In this document: positions 22,272-31,517 of the stretch, piece by piece
Position numbering within the stretch: the stretch's first letter is position 1
How the letters are laid out: each line of letters opens with the position of its first letter
Notes under the pieces: generated by a model
Databases searched by the model: none
The model's input: the letters and a program-made list of their open reading frames with translations, nothing else
What the model was told of the DNA's origin: nothing
NCBI RefSeq assembly: GCF_025506335.1
Contig: NZ_JANZYO010000003.1
Coordinates: forward strand, 434,001-498,000
Length of the DNA stretch: 64,000 nt
From: Mumia quercus
GTDB lineage: Bacteria > Actinomycetota > Actinomycetes > Propionibacteriales > Nocardioidaceae
Direction: 5' to 3'
Position numbers and translations under genes: made by a program

Positions 22272-23339
22272 ATGGTCAGCCCAGAGCAGATTGCGCGCGT
22301 CCCGAAGGTCCTCCTGCACGATCACCTGGACGGCGGTCTGCGGCCCGAGACGGTTGCGGACATCGCCGAGCGCACGGGCCACGAGCTGCCGGTCGCCGAC
22401 CCGGCCGACCTGGGGGACTGGTTCGCGTCGGCCGCGACCTCGGGCAGCCTGGTTCGCTACCTGGAGACGTTCGCGCACACCGTCGGCGTCATGCAGACCA
22501 CCGAGGACCTGGTCCGCGTCGCGCGCGAGTGCGTCGAGGACCTCGCCGACGACGGTGTCCTCTACGCCGAGGTCCGCTGGGCTCCCGAGCAGCACCTTCG
22601 CGACGGACTCACGCTCACCGGTGCCGTCGACGCCGTCCGTGAGGGCTTCGCCCAGGGCACGGCAGAGGCGGCCAGGCGGGGACGGACGATCCACGCGCGC
22701 CAGATCCTCACGGCGATGCGGCACCAGGCGCGCTCGCTGGAGATCGCCGAGCTCGCCGTCGCCTACCGCGACCGGGGAGTCGTCGGCTTCGACATCGCCG
22801 GGGCCGAGGCGGGCTACCCGCCCACCCGGCACCTCGACGCGTTCGAGTACCTCCATCGCGAGAACGCGCACTTCACGATCCACGCGGGCGAGGCGTTCGG
22901 TCTCCCGTCCATCTGGCAGGCGATCCAGTGGTGCGGCACCGACCGGCTCGGCCACGGTGTGCGCATCATCGACGACATCGACCTCAGCGACCCCGACGAG
23001 CCGCGCCTCGGTCGGCTCGCCGCGTACGTGCGCGACAAGCGCATCCCGCTCGAGCTGTGCCCGTCGTCGAACGTCCAGACGGGAGCGGCCCCCTCGATCG
23101 CCGAGCACCCCATCGGCACGCTTGCCTCGCTCGGCTTCCGCGTCACCGTCAACACCGACAACCGGCTGATGAGCCAGACGTCCATGACGCGCGAGATGAC
23201 GCTGCTCGTCGAGGCGTTCGACTACGACCTCGACGACCTCCGGTGGTTCACCGTGAACGCGATGAAGAGCGCGTTCCTCCCCTTCGACCAGCGCCTCGCG
23301 CTCATTCAAGATGCGATCAAGCCGGGCTATGCTATATAG
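22272..23339 (+). CDS. add: adenosine deaminase
   Basis: Deaminates adenosine and deoxyadenosine to inosine and deoxyinosine, a zinc enzyme of the amidohydrolase superfamily. The 355-residue protein has the metal motif [12 protein letters not shown] (HxH), [10 protein letters not shown] with the catalytic Glu, [18 protein letters not shown], and VTVNTDNRL, where the family usually has NTDDP. The last motif is a modest deviation, but its metal/catalytic Asp is present. The start is fixed by the leaderless promoter. The stop codon lies inside a terminator hairpin. Confidence 0.93.
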   Translation: MVSPEQIARVPKVLLHDHLDGGLRPETVADIAERTGHELPVADPADLGDWFASAATSGSLVRYLETFAHTVGVMQTTEDLVRVARECVEDLADDGVLYAEVRWAPEQHLRDGLTLTGAVDAVREGFAQGTAEAARRGRTIHARQILTAMRHQARSLEIAELAVAYRDRGVVGFDIAGAEAGYPPTRHLDAFEYLHRENAHFTIHAGEAFGLPSIWQAIQWCGTDRLGHGVRIIDDIDLSDPDEPRLGRLAAYVRDKRIPLELCPSSNVQTGAAPSIAEHPIGTLASLGFRVTVNTDNRLMSQTSMTREMTLLVEAFDYDLDDLRWFTVNAMKSAFLPFDQRLALIQDAIKPGYAI

Positions 23340-23342
23340 CCC
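23324..23342 (+). terminator. terminator overlapping the add stop
   Basis: GGGCTAT-GCTAT-ATAGCCC forms a 7-bp stem with a 5-nt loop and is followed by CCTTTCT. The add stop codon (23337-23339) is inside the downstream arm. Confidence 0.55.
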
Positions 23343-23407
23343 CTTTCTGGACTCTGCTACCTTGTGCGCAGCCGCGTGTGAAACATGCCACGAAGTAGGG
23401 AGAATCC

Positions 23408-25018
23408 ATGGGTGGGCGTCACACCTTGGCGAAGGAGAACGAAGCCGGCCGCAAGTGGCAGTACGGAATCGGTCTCGTCGTCGTCGCCACGATCCTGACG
23501 GGGGTCTTCGTCCTCAGGGACCCGGACACCCCGGCCGTTGCGTCATGCTCGACGACGCACGACGTCTCGGTCGCCGCAGCACCTGAGATCGCGCCGGTCA
23601 TCGAGGCCGCGGTCGAGCGCGTCGGAGACGACGCGTGCGCGGCGTACACGGTCGAGGCACAGGCCCCCGCGCTCGTGGCACAGTCCCTCGCGATCGGTGA
23701 GGGCACGCCGGACCTGTGGATCCCGGACTCCTCGCTGTGGCTCGCCCGCGTCACCGCCCAGCAGCCGGAGGGAGCCGCGGGCCCTGAGGTCGTCACGAAG
23801 TCGGTCGCGACCTCTCCCGTGGTCCTCGCGCTCCCCAAGGACGGACCCGGACGGCCCGACACGTGGCTCCAGGCGATGACCGACCCCAAGTTCACCAACG
23901 GTGACGCGCTGGCGACGACGCCGGCGACGGTGCCGCTGCTGGCCGCCCAGGCCGAGGCCGCGAAGGGCCTGACCAGCGCGGAGACCGTCGGCGCGACTCT
24001 CGTGACCCTCGCCCAGCGGCAGTCCGTCGCGGCGCCGAAGACCAACCCCGCCGAGCTCCTCGCCGAGGTCGCGAAGTCGGGTGGCAGCACCGTCGTGAGC
24101 GAGCAGGTCTTCCAGGCCGTGCCGGGCAGCGCCGAGTTCGTCGCCGTCGTGCCCAAGACCGGCAGCCTCGTGCTCGACTACCCGCTCGCCACCGCCTCCG
24201 ACAACCCGGGCAACGAGCGCGCCGCGAAGGCGCTCGCCGCCGCTCTCGGATCGGCCGCCGGTGTCGAGACGTTGAGCGAGGCGGGCTTCCGCACGCCGTC
24301 CGGAGACCCGCTGCCCGAGGGCAAGGGCGTCGGCCAGTTCACCCCGATCGCGCTCGACAACCCGCAGCTCGTGGCGCAGACCCTGCGCAAGTGGTCGGTC
24401 ATCGCACTCCCGGCCCAGACCGTCGCGGTGATCGACGTGTCGGGCTCGATGGAGGCCCAGGCCGGCGACTCGACCCGCATGGGGCTCACGATCGAGGCCG
24501 CGCTCACCGGGCTCTCGCTCATGCCCGACTCCTGGGCCGTGGGCTCGTGGGCCTTCTCGCACAAGCTGGACGGCGAGCAGGACTGGAAGAAGCTCGCCCC
24601 GATCCGCAAGCTCGGCTCCGTCAACGGCGGCGTCAAGCACCGCGACGTGGTCGTCCAGAAGACCCGCGAGATGGCGACGCTCGTCGGCGGCGGCACCGGT
24701 CTCTACGACACGGTGCTCGCGGCGTGGCGGACCGTCCAGGCGCAGTACGACCCGAAGGCGATCAACTCGGTCATCATCCTCACCGACGGCAAGAACGAGG
24801 ACTCCGACAGCCTGTCGCTGTCCGAGCTCCTTGCCACGATCCAGCGCGAGCGTGACCCGGCACGTCCGGTGATGGTCGTCGCGATCGGTATCACCGAGGA
24901 CGCCGACGAGGACGCGCTCAACAAGATTGCCAAGGCCACGGGGGGCCAGGCCTATATCGCTCGGGAGGCTTCAGAGATCCCGAAGGTGTTCGTCAACGCC
25001 CTCGAGTCTCGAGGGTGA
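23408..25018 (+). CDS. substrate-binding and VWA-domain protein 1
   Basis: A 536-residue membrane-anchored protein. One N-terminal transmembrane segment (about 20-37) is followed by an extracellular periplasmic-binding-like domain (about 50-335, with DLWIPDSSLWLARV), then a von Willebrand factor A domain (about 340-536). The metal-ion-dependent adhesion site is intact: DVSGS, a downstream Thr, and Asp in IILTDGKNED. AGGGAG precedes ATG 23408. This two-domain arrangement is common in actinobacteria, but no partner or ligand is known to me. It is the first of two tandem copies, about 90 bp from the next. Confidence 0.85.
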   Translation: MGGRHTLAKENEAGRKWQYGIGLVVVATILTGVFVLRDPDTPAVASCSTTHDVSVAAAPEIAPVIEAAVERVGDDACAAYTVEAQAPALVAQSLAIGEGTPDLWIPDSSLWLARVTAQQPEGAAGPEVVTKSVATSPVVLALPKDGPGRPDTWLQAMTDPKFTNGDALATTPATVPLLAAQAEAAKGLTSAETVGATLVTLAQRQSVAAPKTNPAELLAEVAKSGGSTVVSEQVFQAVPGSAEFVAVVPKTGSLVLDYPLATASDNPGNERAAKALAAALGSAAGVETLSEAGFRTPSGDPLPEGKGVGQFTPIALDNPQLVAQTLRKWSVIALPAQTVAVIDVSGSMEAQAGDSTRMGLTIEAALTGLSLMPDSWAVGSWAFSHKLDGEQDWKKLAPIRKLGSVNGGVKHRDVVVQKTREMATLVGGGTGLYDTVLAAWRTVQAQYDPKAINSVIILTDGKNEDSDSLSLSELLATIQRERDPARPVMVVAIGITEDADEDALNKIAKATGGQAYIAREASEIPKVFVNALESRG

Positions 25019-25039
25019 TCCACTCCGCTCGCTCCGTGT

Positions 25040-25067
25040 CGCGCCGCCCTTTCGCAGGGGCGGCGCG
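25040..25067 (+). terminator. hairpin between the VWA paralogs
   Basis: CGCGCCGCCC and its complement form a 10-bp stem with an 8-nt loop (TTTCGCAG), 21 bp after the first VWA stop. Confidence 0.6.
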
Positions 25068-25109
25068 GCGCTGTCAGCGTGGCGCCTAGCTCTCGGCAGG
25101 AGCTCCACC

Positions 25110-26726
25110 ATGGGAGGACGTCATGCGGGCGACAAGGACGCCGCCCGCTTAGGACCGACCACGTACGCGGTCGGATTCGCGGTGGTCGTCGCTCTGCTCG
25201 TCGGGCTGCTGGCGCTGCGCGACGACGACGGCTCTGCGGAGGCGCAGTGCGGCACGTCCGAGCCGGTCACGGTCGCTGTCGCGCCCGAGCTCGCGCCTCT
25301 GGTCGAGTCGGCGACCGACCGGGCGGCCACCGCCCGGTGCGTGACCTTCGAGATTCTCGCCGAGCCACCGGCCCTCACGTCGCAGGCAGTCGCGCTCGAC
25401 GACGGCGCGCCTGACCTCTGGATCCCGGACTCGGCCGTCTGGCTCACCCGGGTCGCGGGGCAGCTGGTGGAGGGTGTCGAGGCTCCGCGCACCCTCGTCC
25501 GCTCCGTCGCGACCTCGCCGGTCGTGCTCGCCTGGCCCAAGAACGGCGGTGAGCCGCCTGCGAAGTGGCTCCAGGTGCTCACCAACCCGAGGTTCACCAT
25601 CGGCGACCCCTTGTCGACGGCCACCGCGACCGCGCCCCTGCTGGCCGCGCACGCCGAGGCCGGCAGCAGCCTGACGCCCGCGGTCTTCGACACCGTCAGC
25701 AGGGCGCAGGTGACGCTGGCGCAGCGCCAGTCCGCCAGCACGGCGTCGGCCGACCCCGCGGCGCTGCTCGTGGAGACCGCGAAGACCGGCGGGAGCACCG
25801 TCGTGAGCGAGCAGGTCTTCAACGCGTCCCCGGCCGCCGACTCCTTCGTGCCGGTCCTGCCGGGCGACGGCAGCTTCGCGCTGGGCTATCCGCTGGCGCT
25901 GGTCTCCGACGACGAGGGGCACGAGAAGGCGGCGACCGCGCTGGCCGACGCCCTGACCTCTGCGGACGGGGTCGCCGCCCTGGAGAAGGCCGGCTTCCGT
26001 CGCCCCTCCGGCGAGCCTCTCAGCAAGGGCGGCGCGATCGGCCGCTTCGCCTCGATGACGATCGAGGATCCGGCGGTCATCGGCGACACGCTGCGGCGCT
26101 GGTCGTTGATCGCGCTGCCGGCGCAGGCGCTCGCGGTCATCGACGTCTCCGAGCCGATGGGGGAGCGCGCAGGCGGCTCGACGCGTATGAAGCTCACGAT
26201 GGAGGCGGCGATGACCGGGCTCGGGCTCATGCCCGACTCGTGGTCCCTCGGCATGTGGGCCTTCGCGCGCAAGGTCGACGGCAAGAAGGACTGGAAGGAG
26301 CTCGTCCCCATCCGTCCGCTGTCCACCAGCACCGGAGGCGTGAACCAGCGCGAGCTGGTGATCCGTCAGACGAAGTCCCTCAACAAGCGCGTCGAGGGCC
26401 GCACGGGCCTCTACGACACGACGCTCGCCGCGTTCCGCGAGGTCCAGGCACGGTACGACCCGAAGGCCGTCAACTCGGTCATCCTCGTCACCGGCGGGCG
26501 TAACGACGACCCGGGCAGCATCTCGCGCGGGGAGCTCGTCGAGACGCTCAAGCGTGAGCGAGACCCCGCACGGCCGGTCGTGATCATCGCGCTGGGGATC
26601 ACCGAGGACGCCGACGCGTTCTCCCTGCAGGAGATCGCGAAGGCCACCGGCGGCCAGGTGTACCTCGCCCGTCAGCCCAGCGAGATCGCGAACGTGTTCA
26701 TCAACGCCCTGCGCTCGCGTCACTGA
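25110..26726 (+). CDS. substrate-binding and VWA-domain protein 2, degenerate MIDAS
   Basis: A 538-residue tandem paralog of the previous gene with the same order: transmembrane anchor, binding-protein-like domain with DLWIPDSAVWLTRV, and VWA domain. The metal site is damaged. The DxSxS motif reads DVSEPM, losing the second Ser, and the later Asp is Gly (ILVTGGRNDD). It therefore probably cannot bind Mg2+ in the usual way and may be a non-adhesive partner of the first copy. AGGAG precedes ATG 25110. The 3' end overlaps the convergent kinase-like gene by 26 bp. Confidence 0.83.
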   Translation: MGGRHAGDKDAARLGPTTYAVGFAVVVALLVGLLALRDDDGSAEAQCGTSEPVTVAVAPELAPLVESATDRAATARCVTFEILAEPPALTSQAVALDDGAPDLWIPDSAVWLTRVAGQLVEGVEAPRTLVRSVATSPVVLAWPKNGGEPPAKWLQVLTNPRFTIGDPLSTATATAPLLAAHAEAGSSLTPAVFDTVSRAQVTLAQRQSASTASADPAALLVETAKTGGSTVVSEQVFNASPAADSFVPVLPGDGSFALGYPLALVSDDEGHEKAATALADALTSADGVAALEKAGFRRPSGEPLSKGGAIGRFASMTIEDPAVIGDTLRRWSLIALPAQALAVIDVSEPMGERAGGSTRMKLTMEAAMTGLGLMPDSWSLGMWAFARKVDGKKDWKELVPIRPLSTSTGGVNQRELVIRQTKSLNKRVEGRTGLYDTTLAAFREVQARYDPKAVNSVILVTGGRNDDPGSISRGELVETLKRERDPARPVVIIALGITEDADAFSLQEIAKATGGQVYLARQPSEIANVFINALRSRH

Positions 26727-27324
26727 CGCGGGCGCGGGCGGCGATGCGCCGCTCAGCCTGGCGGGGCGTGACGGGTCGGCACCCGTGACGCTCCGCCAGG
26801 GCCACGACGGCAGGCTCCTCACGCATCAGGTGCCAGCCACGGCGCAGCAGCACGGGCAGCGACTTCCGCTTCTCGCGCAGGTCGCGGGCCAGCCGCAGGA
26901 CGAACGTGACAAGCCGGTGGTGGCGTACGCACATCGCGTCGGCGAGCAGCCCGCGACGCTCCAGCTCCGCAACCACCACGTGCGCGAAGAGACCTTCGGC
27001 GACGACGGTCGCGGCGTCGGCGAGGACGAGGGTGTGCGCGCCCGTACGCCGGCTCAGCGCGATGTCGTAGACGGGGACCTCGACGGTGCCGACGGTGCAG
27101 AGGACCTCCAAGGCGTCGCACGCCGCCACGACGTCCCACGATCGCTCGTCGTCCCAGTCGACGACCTCGGTGTCGCCGAAGGTGATGGTCGGCAACCCGG
27201 GGTCGCCCGCCTCGCGGTAGAAGTCGTCCAGCCGTACGACGGGCAGGCCGCTGCGCGCGGCGACCCGCGACTTGCCCGAGCCCGACGGTCCGGACAGGAC
27301 GACCACTCCGACGCGGCCGCTCAC
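26701..27324 (-). CDS. uridine-kinase-like P-loop protein
   Basis: A 207-residue P-loop NTPase resembling uridine kinase: Walker A GPSGSGKSRV at about 10-19, LDDFYREAGDPGLP (the uridine kinase DDFY motif), and VVDWDDERSWD matching the region that binds nucleoside in the family. GTG 27324 overlaps the preceding aldehyde dehydrogenase stop. As the last gene of the deoC operon, a role in nucleoside salvage is plausible, but the protein is shorter than Udk and the substrate is not certain. Its 3' end overlaps the convergent VWA gene. Confidence 0.75.
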   Translation of the reverse strand: MSGRVGVVVLSGPSGSGKSRVAARSGLPVVRLDDFYREAGDPGLPTITFGDTEVVDWDDERSWDVVAACDALEVLCTVGTVEVPVYDIALSRRTGAHTLVLADAATVVAEGLFAHVVVAELERRGLLADAMCVRHHRLVTFVLRLARDLREKRKSLPVLLRRGWHLMREEPAVVALAERHGCRPVTPRQAERRIAARARVSDASAGR

Positions 27325-28181
27325 ACGCCCACGGGGTGCCAGACGGTCTTCGTCTCGAGGAAGGCCGTCATGCGGGCGATCGACGGCTCTGCCGTCCAGT
27401 CGGGGGCGCTCGGGCGCAGGACGCGCTTGAGGTTCACCGCGGCCTCGGCCTCGAGCGTGGTGGCGAGGTCGGCGTCGGTCACGCCGGTCAGGTCGAGCGC
27501 GTTGACGTCCAGGTGGGCCGCGAGCCACGGCCCGAGCTCGGCGACGTCACCGGTGAGGACGTTGACGACACCGCCCGGGACGTCGGAGGTCGCGAGGACC
27601 TCGGAGAGCGTGACGGCGGCGAGCGGACGCTCGTAGGAGGTGACGACCACCGCGGTGTTGCCCGACACGATCACCGGGGCGAGCACCGACACGAGGCCCA
27701 GGAGGCTGTCGTCGGCGGGTGCGGCGACCGCGACCACCCCGGTCGGCTCCGGCGAGGAGAGGTTGAAGAACGGGCCGGCGACCTGGTTGGCGTTGCCGGT
27801 GACCTGCGCCAGCTTGTCGGCCCACCCGGCGTACCAGACCCACCGGTCGATCGCGGCGTCGACGACCTTGGCGGCCTGCGCCTTGGTGAGCCCCTCGGCG
27901 GCGACGACGTCGGCGGTGAACTGCTCGTGACGCCCCTCGATCATCTCCGCGACGCGGTAGAGGATCTGGCCGCGGTTGTACGGGGTGCGCCCCGCCCACC
28001 CGCCGAACGCCTTGCGGGCGGCGACGACGGCGTCGCGCGCGTCCTTGCGCGAGGCCTTGGCGGCGTTGGCGAGGAAGCGGCCCTTGGTGTCGCTCACCTC
28101 GTACGTGTGGCCCGACTCGGAGCGGGGGAACGCCCCGCCGATGTAGAGCTTGTAGGTCTTGCGCACGTCGAGCCGGCTCAT
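27321..28181 (-). CDS. truncated, non-catalytic aldehyde dehydrogenase
   Basis: A 286-residue protein matching only the first part of the aldehyde dehydrogenase fold. The N-terminal strand YKLYIGGAFPRSESGHTYEV, the Rossmann region (VSGNTAVVVTSYERP) and VPGGVVNVLTGD are recognisable. The ELGGK segment with the general-base Glu and the whole region with the catalytic Cys are missing, and the chain ends after a short unrelated tail. It overlaps the full-length enzyme by 4 nt. The tandem arrangement resembles the fused two-domain ALDH16 enzymes, whose second domain is non-catalytic, so a structural or dimerising subunit is more likely than a broken gene; no frame damage is visible. Confidence 0.8.
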   Translation of the reverse strand: MSRLDVRKTYKLYIGGAFPRSESGHTYEVSDTKGRFLANAAKASRKDARDAVVAARKAFGGWAGRTPYNRGQILYRVAEMIEGRHEQFTADVVAAEGLTKAQAAKVVDAAIDRWVWYAGWADKLAQVTGNANQVAGPFFNLSSPEPTGVVAVAAPADDSLLGLVSVLAPVIVSGNTAVVVTSYERPLAAVTLSEVLATSDVPGGVVNVLTGDVAELGPWLAAHLDVNALDLTGVTDADLATTLEAEAAVNLKRVLRPSAPDWTAEPSIARMTAFLETKTVWHPVGV

Positions 28182-29659
28182 GCGGTCTCGCCCTCCTGCA
28201 GGTCCGAGCTGGTGAGGTAGGCGGCGAGGCCCTGACGGCCACCCTCGCGGCCGTAGCCCGACTCCTTGTAGCCGCCGAACGGCGAGGCGGGGTCGAACTT
28301 GTTGAAGGTGTTGGCCCAGACCACGCCGGCGCGCAGTCGGTCGGCGATGGCGAGGATGCGCGACCCCTTTTCGGTCCACACGCCGGCCGACAGTCCGTAC
28401 GGGGTGTTGTTGGCCTTGGCGACCGCCTCGTCCGGCGTGCGGAACGTGAGCACGGAGAGCACGGGGCCGAAGATCTCCTCGCGGGCGATCCGGTGCGCCT
28501 GGGTGACGCCGGTGAAGACCGTCGGCGCGTACCAGTAGCCCGAGGACGGCAGCTCGCACGGCGGCGACCACCGCTCGGCGCCCTCCTCGTCGCCGGTGCT
28601 CGCCAGCGCGGTGATGCGGTCGAGCTGCTCGCGCGAGTTGATCGCACCGATGTCGGTGTTCTTGTCGAGCGGGTCGCCGACGCGCAGCGTGGTCATGCGG
28701 CGCTTGAGGCGCTCCATGACCTCGTCGTACACGTTCTCCTGCACCAGCAGCCGCGAGCCTGCGCAGCACACGTGGCCCTGGTTGAAGAAGATCCCGGAGA
28801 CGATGCCCTCGACCGCCTGGTCCATCGGGGCGTCCTCGAACACGATGTTGGCGGCCTTGCCGCCGAGCTCGAGGGTCAGCCGCTTGTCGGTGCCGGCGAC
28901 GGCGCGCGCGATCTGGCGGCCGACGTCGGTCGACCCCGTGAACGCGACCTTGTCGACGTCGGGGTGCGACACGAGTGTCTGCCCGGTGGCGCCGGCACCG
29001 GTGACGATGTTGACGACGCCCGGCGGGAGGTCGGCCTGCTGGCAGATCTCGGCGAACAGCAGCGCCGTCAGCGGCGTCGTCTCGGCGGGCTTGAGGACGA
29101 CGGTGTTGCCGGCGGCGAGCGCGGGAGCGATCTTCCAGGCGAGCATGAGCAGCGGGAAGTTCCACGGGATCACCTGGGCCGCGACACCGAGCGGGCGCGG
29201 CGTGGCGCCCAGGCCCGCGTACGCGAGCTTGTCCGCCCAGCCGGCGTAGTAGAAGAACCACTGCGAGACGAGCGGGATGTCGACGTCGCGCGACTCCTTG
29301 ATCGGCTTGCCGTTGTCGAGCGACTCCAGCACGGCGAGCTCGCGGCTGCGCTCGGCGAGGATGCGGGCGATGCGGTAGAGGTACTTCGCGCGCTCGCGGC
29401 CCGGCATCCGCGACCAGGTGCAGAAGGCCCGGCGGGCGGCGGCGACCGCGGCGTCGACGTCGGCGTCGGTCGCCTCGGTGACCTCGGCGAGCACCTCCTC
29501 GGTCGCCGGGTTGACGGTCTTGAACGTCCTGCCGTCGGCGCCCTCGGTGAAGGCGCCGTCGATGAAGAGCCCGTACGAGGGCTGGAGGTCGACGATCGAG
29601 CGCGACTCGGGCGCGGGCGCGTAGTCGAGCGGGGTGGGGGGTACGGCGTGGTCGGCCAT
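28178..29659 (-). CDS. aldehyde dehydrogenase
   Basis: A 493-residue NAD(P)-dependent aldehyde dehydrogenase. The substrate tunnel motif VIPWNFPLLM, the cofactor motif FTGSTDVGR, the general base in LELGGK, and the catalytic cysteine in NQGHVCCAGSR are all present. DeoC, 10 bp upstream, releases acetaldehyde, so oxidation of acetaldehyde to acetate is the simplest role. The stop overlaps the truncated second ALDH as ATGA, suggesting the two are made together and may form a complex. Confidence 0.92.
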   Translation of the reverse strand: MADHAVPPTPLDYAPAPESRSIVDLQPSYGLFIDGAFTEGADGRTFKTVNPATEEVLAEVTEATDADVDAAVAAARRAFCTWSRMPGRERAKYLYRIARILAERSRELAVLESLDNGKPIKESRDVDIPLVSQWFFYYAGWADKLAYAGLGATPRPLGVAAQVIPWNFPLLMLAWKIAPALAAGNTVVLKPAETTPLTALLFAEICQQADLPPGVVNIVTGAGATGQTLVSHPDVDKVAFTGSTDVGRQIARAVAGTDKRLTLELGGKAANIVFEDAPMDQAVEGIVSGIFFNQGHVCCAGSRLLVQENVYDEVMERLKRRMTTLRVGDPLDKNTDIGAINSREQLDRITALASTGDEEGAERWSPPCELPSSGYWYAPTVFTGVTQAHRIAREEIFGPVLSVLTFRTPDEAVAKANNTPYGLSAGVWTEKGSRILAIADRLRAGVVWANTFNKFDPASPFGGYKESGYGREGGRQGLAAYLTSSDLQEGETA

Positions 29660-29669
29660 GTCGCTGCCT

Positions 29670-30620
29670 TCAGTCGATCGTCACGTAGTCGGGGCCGGCG
29701 TAGCGGCCGGTCTCGAGCTTCTGGCGCTGCATGAGCAGGTCGTTGAGCAGGCTCGATGCCCCGAAGCGGAACCACGTCGGGGTCATCCAGTCGACGCCGG
29801 CGGTCTCGTTGACCGTGACGAGGTACTTGATGGCGTCCTTGGTGGTGCGGATGCCGCCGGCGGGCTTGACGCCCACCTGCACGCCGAAGGTGTCGCGGAA
29901 GTCACGCACTGCCTCCAGCATGAGCAGCGTCACCGGCAGCGTCGCCGCGGGCGCGACCTTGCCGGTGCTGGTCTTGATGAAGTCGGCGCCGGCCAGCATC
30001 GCCAGCCAGGAGGCGCGACGGACGTTGTCGTACGTCGCGAGCTCGCCGGTCTCGAGGATCACCTTGAGGTGGGCGCGGGTGCCGTCGCGGCGCTCGCAGG
30101 CGGCGCGGACGGCGACGATCTCCTCGTAGACCTTGAGGAGGTCGCCGGCGAGGAAGGCGCCACGGTCGATGACCATGTCGATCTCGCTCGCGCCCGCGGC
30201 TACGGCGTTCTCGGTGTCGGCGATCTTGATCGGGAGGGCGGCGCGGCCGGACGGGAAGGCGGTGGCGACGCTCGCCACGCCGACCGGGGCGTCGCCGAGC
30301 GCCTCACGGGCGGTGGCGACGAGGTCGGGGTAGACGCACACGGCGGCGACCTGCGGGCAGGTCGCGTCGGACGGGTCGGGTCGCAGCGCCTTCGCGGCGA
30401 GCGAGCGGACCTTGCCGGGGGTGTCTGCCCCCTCCAGCGTCGTCAGGTCGACCATCGAGATCGCGAGGTCGATCGCCGTGCGTTTGGCGTCCTTCTTGAT
30501 GGATCGGGTCGCGAGAGCGGCGGCGCGCGCCTCCAGCCCGACCTGGTCGACCCCTGAGAGGTCGCCCAGCACGGTCCGGACGTCGGCGGCGCTGCCGAGC
30601 ACGGTCGGTGTCGTGGTCAC
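29670..30620 (-). CDS. deoC: deoxyribose-phosphate aldolase
   Basis: Cleaves 2-deoxyribose 5-phosphate to glyceraldehyde 3-phosphate and acetaldehyde, the last step of deoxynucleoside catabolism. The 316-residue protein is of the long form. The Schiff-base lysine is in ADFIKTSTGK, the second catalytic lysine in VGVKPAGGIRT, and the conserved Asp in EIDMVIDRGAF. GTG 30620 is fixed by a -10 box 6 nt upstream. It heads an operon with two aldehyde dehydrogenase genes and a uridine-kinase-like gene. Confidence 0.95.
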   Translation of the reverse strand: MTTTPTVLGSAADVRTVLGDLSGVDQVGLEARAAALATRSIKKDAKRTAIDLAISMVDLTTLEGADTPGKVRSLAAKALRPDPSDATCPQVAAVCVYPDLVATAREALGDAPVGVASVATAFPSGRAALPIKIADTENAVAAGASEIDMVIDRGAFLAGDLLKVYEEIVAVRAACERRDGTRAHLKVILETGELATYDNVRRASWLAMLAGADFIKTSTGKVAPAATLPVTLLMLEAVRDFRDTFGVQVGVKPAGGIRTTKDAIKYLVTVNETAGVDWMTPTWFRFGASSLLNDLLMQRQKLETGRYAGPDYVTID

Positions 30621-30626
30621 TTGGAC

Positions 30627-30632
30627 AGTCTA
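30627..30632 (-). promoter_or_regulatory. -10 box, leaderless start of deoC
   Basis: On the minus strand TAGACT is followed by 6 nt and GTG 30620. Confidence 0.6.
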
Positions 30633-30680
30633 GTTTGGGGGGACTGGGCGGCGTACCCGTCCTGCAGGCATGCTGGGGCC

Positions 30681-31517
30681 ATGAGTGACACAAACGGACC
30701 CGTGGTGGTCGGCATCGATGGATCGGACGACGCGACACGTGCGCTGAGGTGGGCCAGCGCGTACGCGGTGGCGACCGGCTCGGCGGTGAGGGCGGTGGCC
30801 GTGCTGGGTCGCGACCTGGCCGGCTCCGACGCCGCAGAGGAGGTCGAGACGACGCTGGTCCAGGAGGCCCAGTCCGTGCTGGCGGAGTCGGGGGCGACGA
30901 CGTACGAGGTCGAGACCCGCGTCGGCAAGGCGTCCGAGGAGCTCATCGGTCTGTCGTCGGAGGCGTCCGTCGTCGTCCTGGGCAGCCAGGGGCACGGGGC
31001 GATCCAGGGCCTGGTGGTCGGCTCGGTCAGCCAGCACGTCGCTCGCCACGCCGCGTGCCCGGTGGTCGTCGTCCGCGAGCCCGCACGCGCCGCGGCGACC
31101 CAGGTGGTCGTCGGGACCGACGGTTCGGACGAGGCCGCCCCCGCGCTGGAGTGGGCCTTCGCGTACGCGGCGGCGACCGGCGCGGAGCTGACCGCGATCT
31201 ACGGCTTCCAGACCTCCGCCTCGAGCCCCGCGGTGCTCTCGGGCTACATCCCGACCAACGTGGGCGACGAGATCGCCGTGGCCGAGGGGATGCTGGCAGA
31301 GGCGGTGGCGCCGCTGTCTGCACGCTATCCCGGGGTGGCCGTGCGGCAGGAGGCGATCACCGTGCCCGCCTCCGTCGCCCTGACGGACGCGTCGGACGCG
31401 GCGGCGCTGGTCGTGGTGGGTTCGCGGGGTAGGGGAGCGTTCGAGGGCATGCTGCTCGGTTCGGTGAGCCAGAGCCTGCTGCACCGCGCCCGGTGCAGCG
31501 TGGCCGTCGTCCGCTGA
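30681..31517 (+). CDS. tandem universal stress protein
   Basis: A 278-residue protein with two UspA domains (about 1-140 and 145-278). Each ends in the ATP-binding pattern G-x2-G-x9-G-S: GSQGHGAIQGLVVGSVSQ and GSRGRGAFEGMLLGSVSQ. Each starts with the acidic ATP-contact site (VVGIDGSDDA and VVGTDGSDEA). Tandem-domain USPs are common in actinobacteria and are often induced by hypoxia or dormancy signals. ATG 30681 was chosen; CATGCT lies 6 nt upstream as a weak -10. It is divergent from deoC. Confidence 0.9.
   Translation: MSDTNGPVVVGIDGSDDATRALRWASAYAVATGSAVRAVAVLGRDLAGSDAAEEVETTLVQEAQSVLAESGATTYEVETRVGKASEELIGLSSEASVVVLGSQGHGAIQGLVVGSVSQHVARHAACPVVVVREPARAAATQVVVGTDGSDEAAPALEWAFAYAAATGAELTAIYGFQTSASSPAVLSGYIPTNVGDEIAVAEGMLAEAVAPLSARYPGVAVRQEAITVPASVALTDASDAAALVVVGSRGRGAFEGMLLGSVSQSLLHRARCSVAVVR

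Noticed and set aside
23520-23560. Lipobox (VASC) in the first VWA protein
   Set aside because: The cysteine lies about a dozen residues beyond the hydrophobic segment, too far for signal peptidase II processing; a membrane anchor is more likely.
27321-28181. Short aldehyde dehydrogenase as a degraded pseudogene
   Set aside because: The frame is open with normal codon usage, overlaps its partner by 4 nt, and is followed by a coupled gene; a conserved non-catalytic subunit is more plausible.
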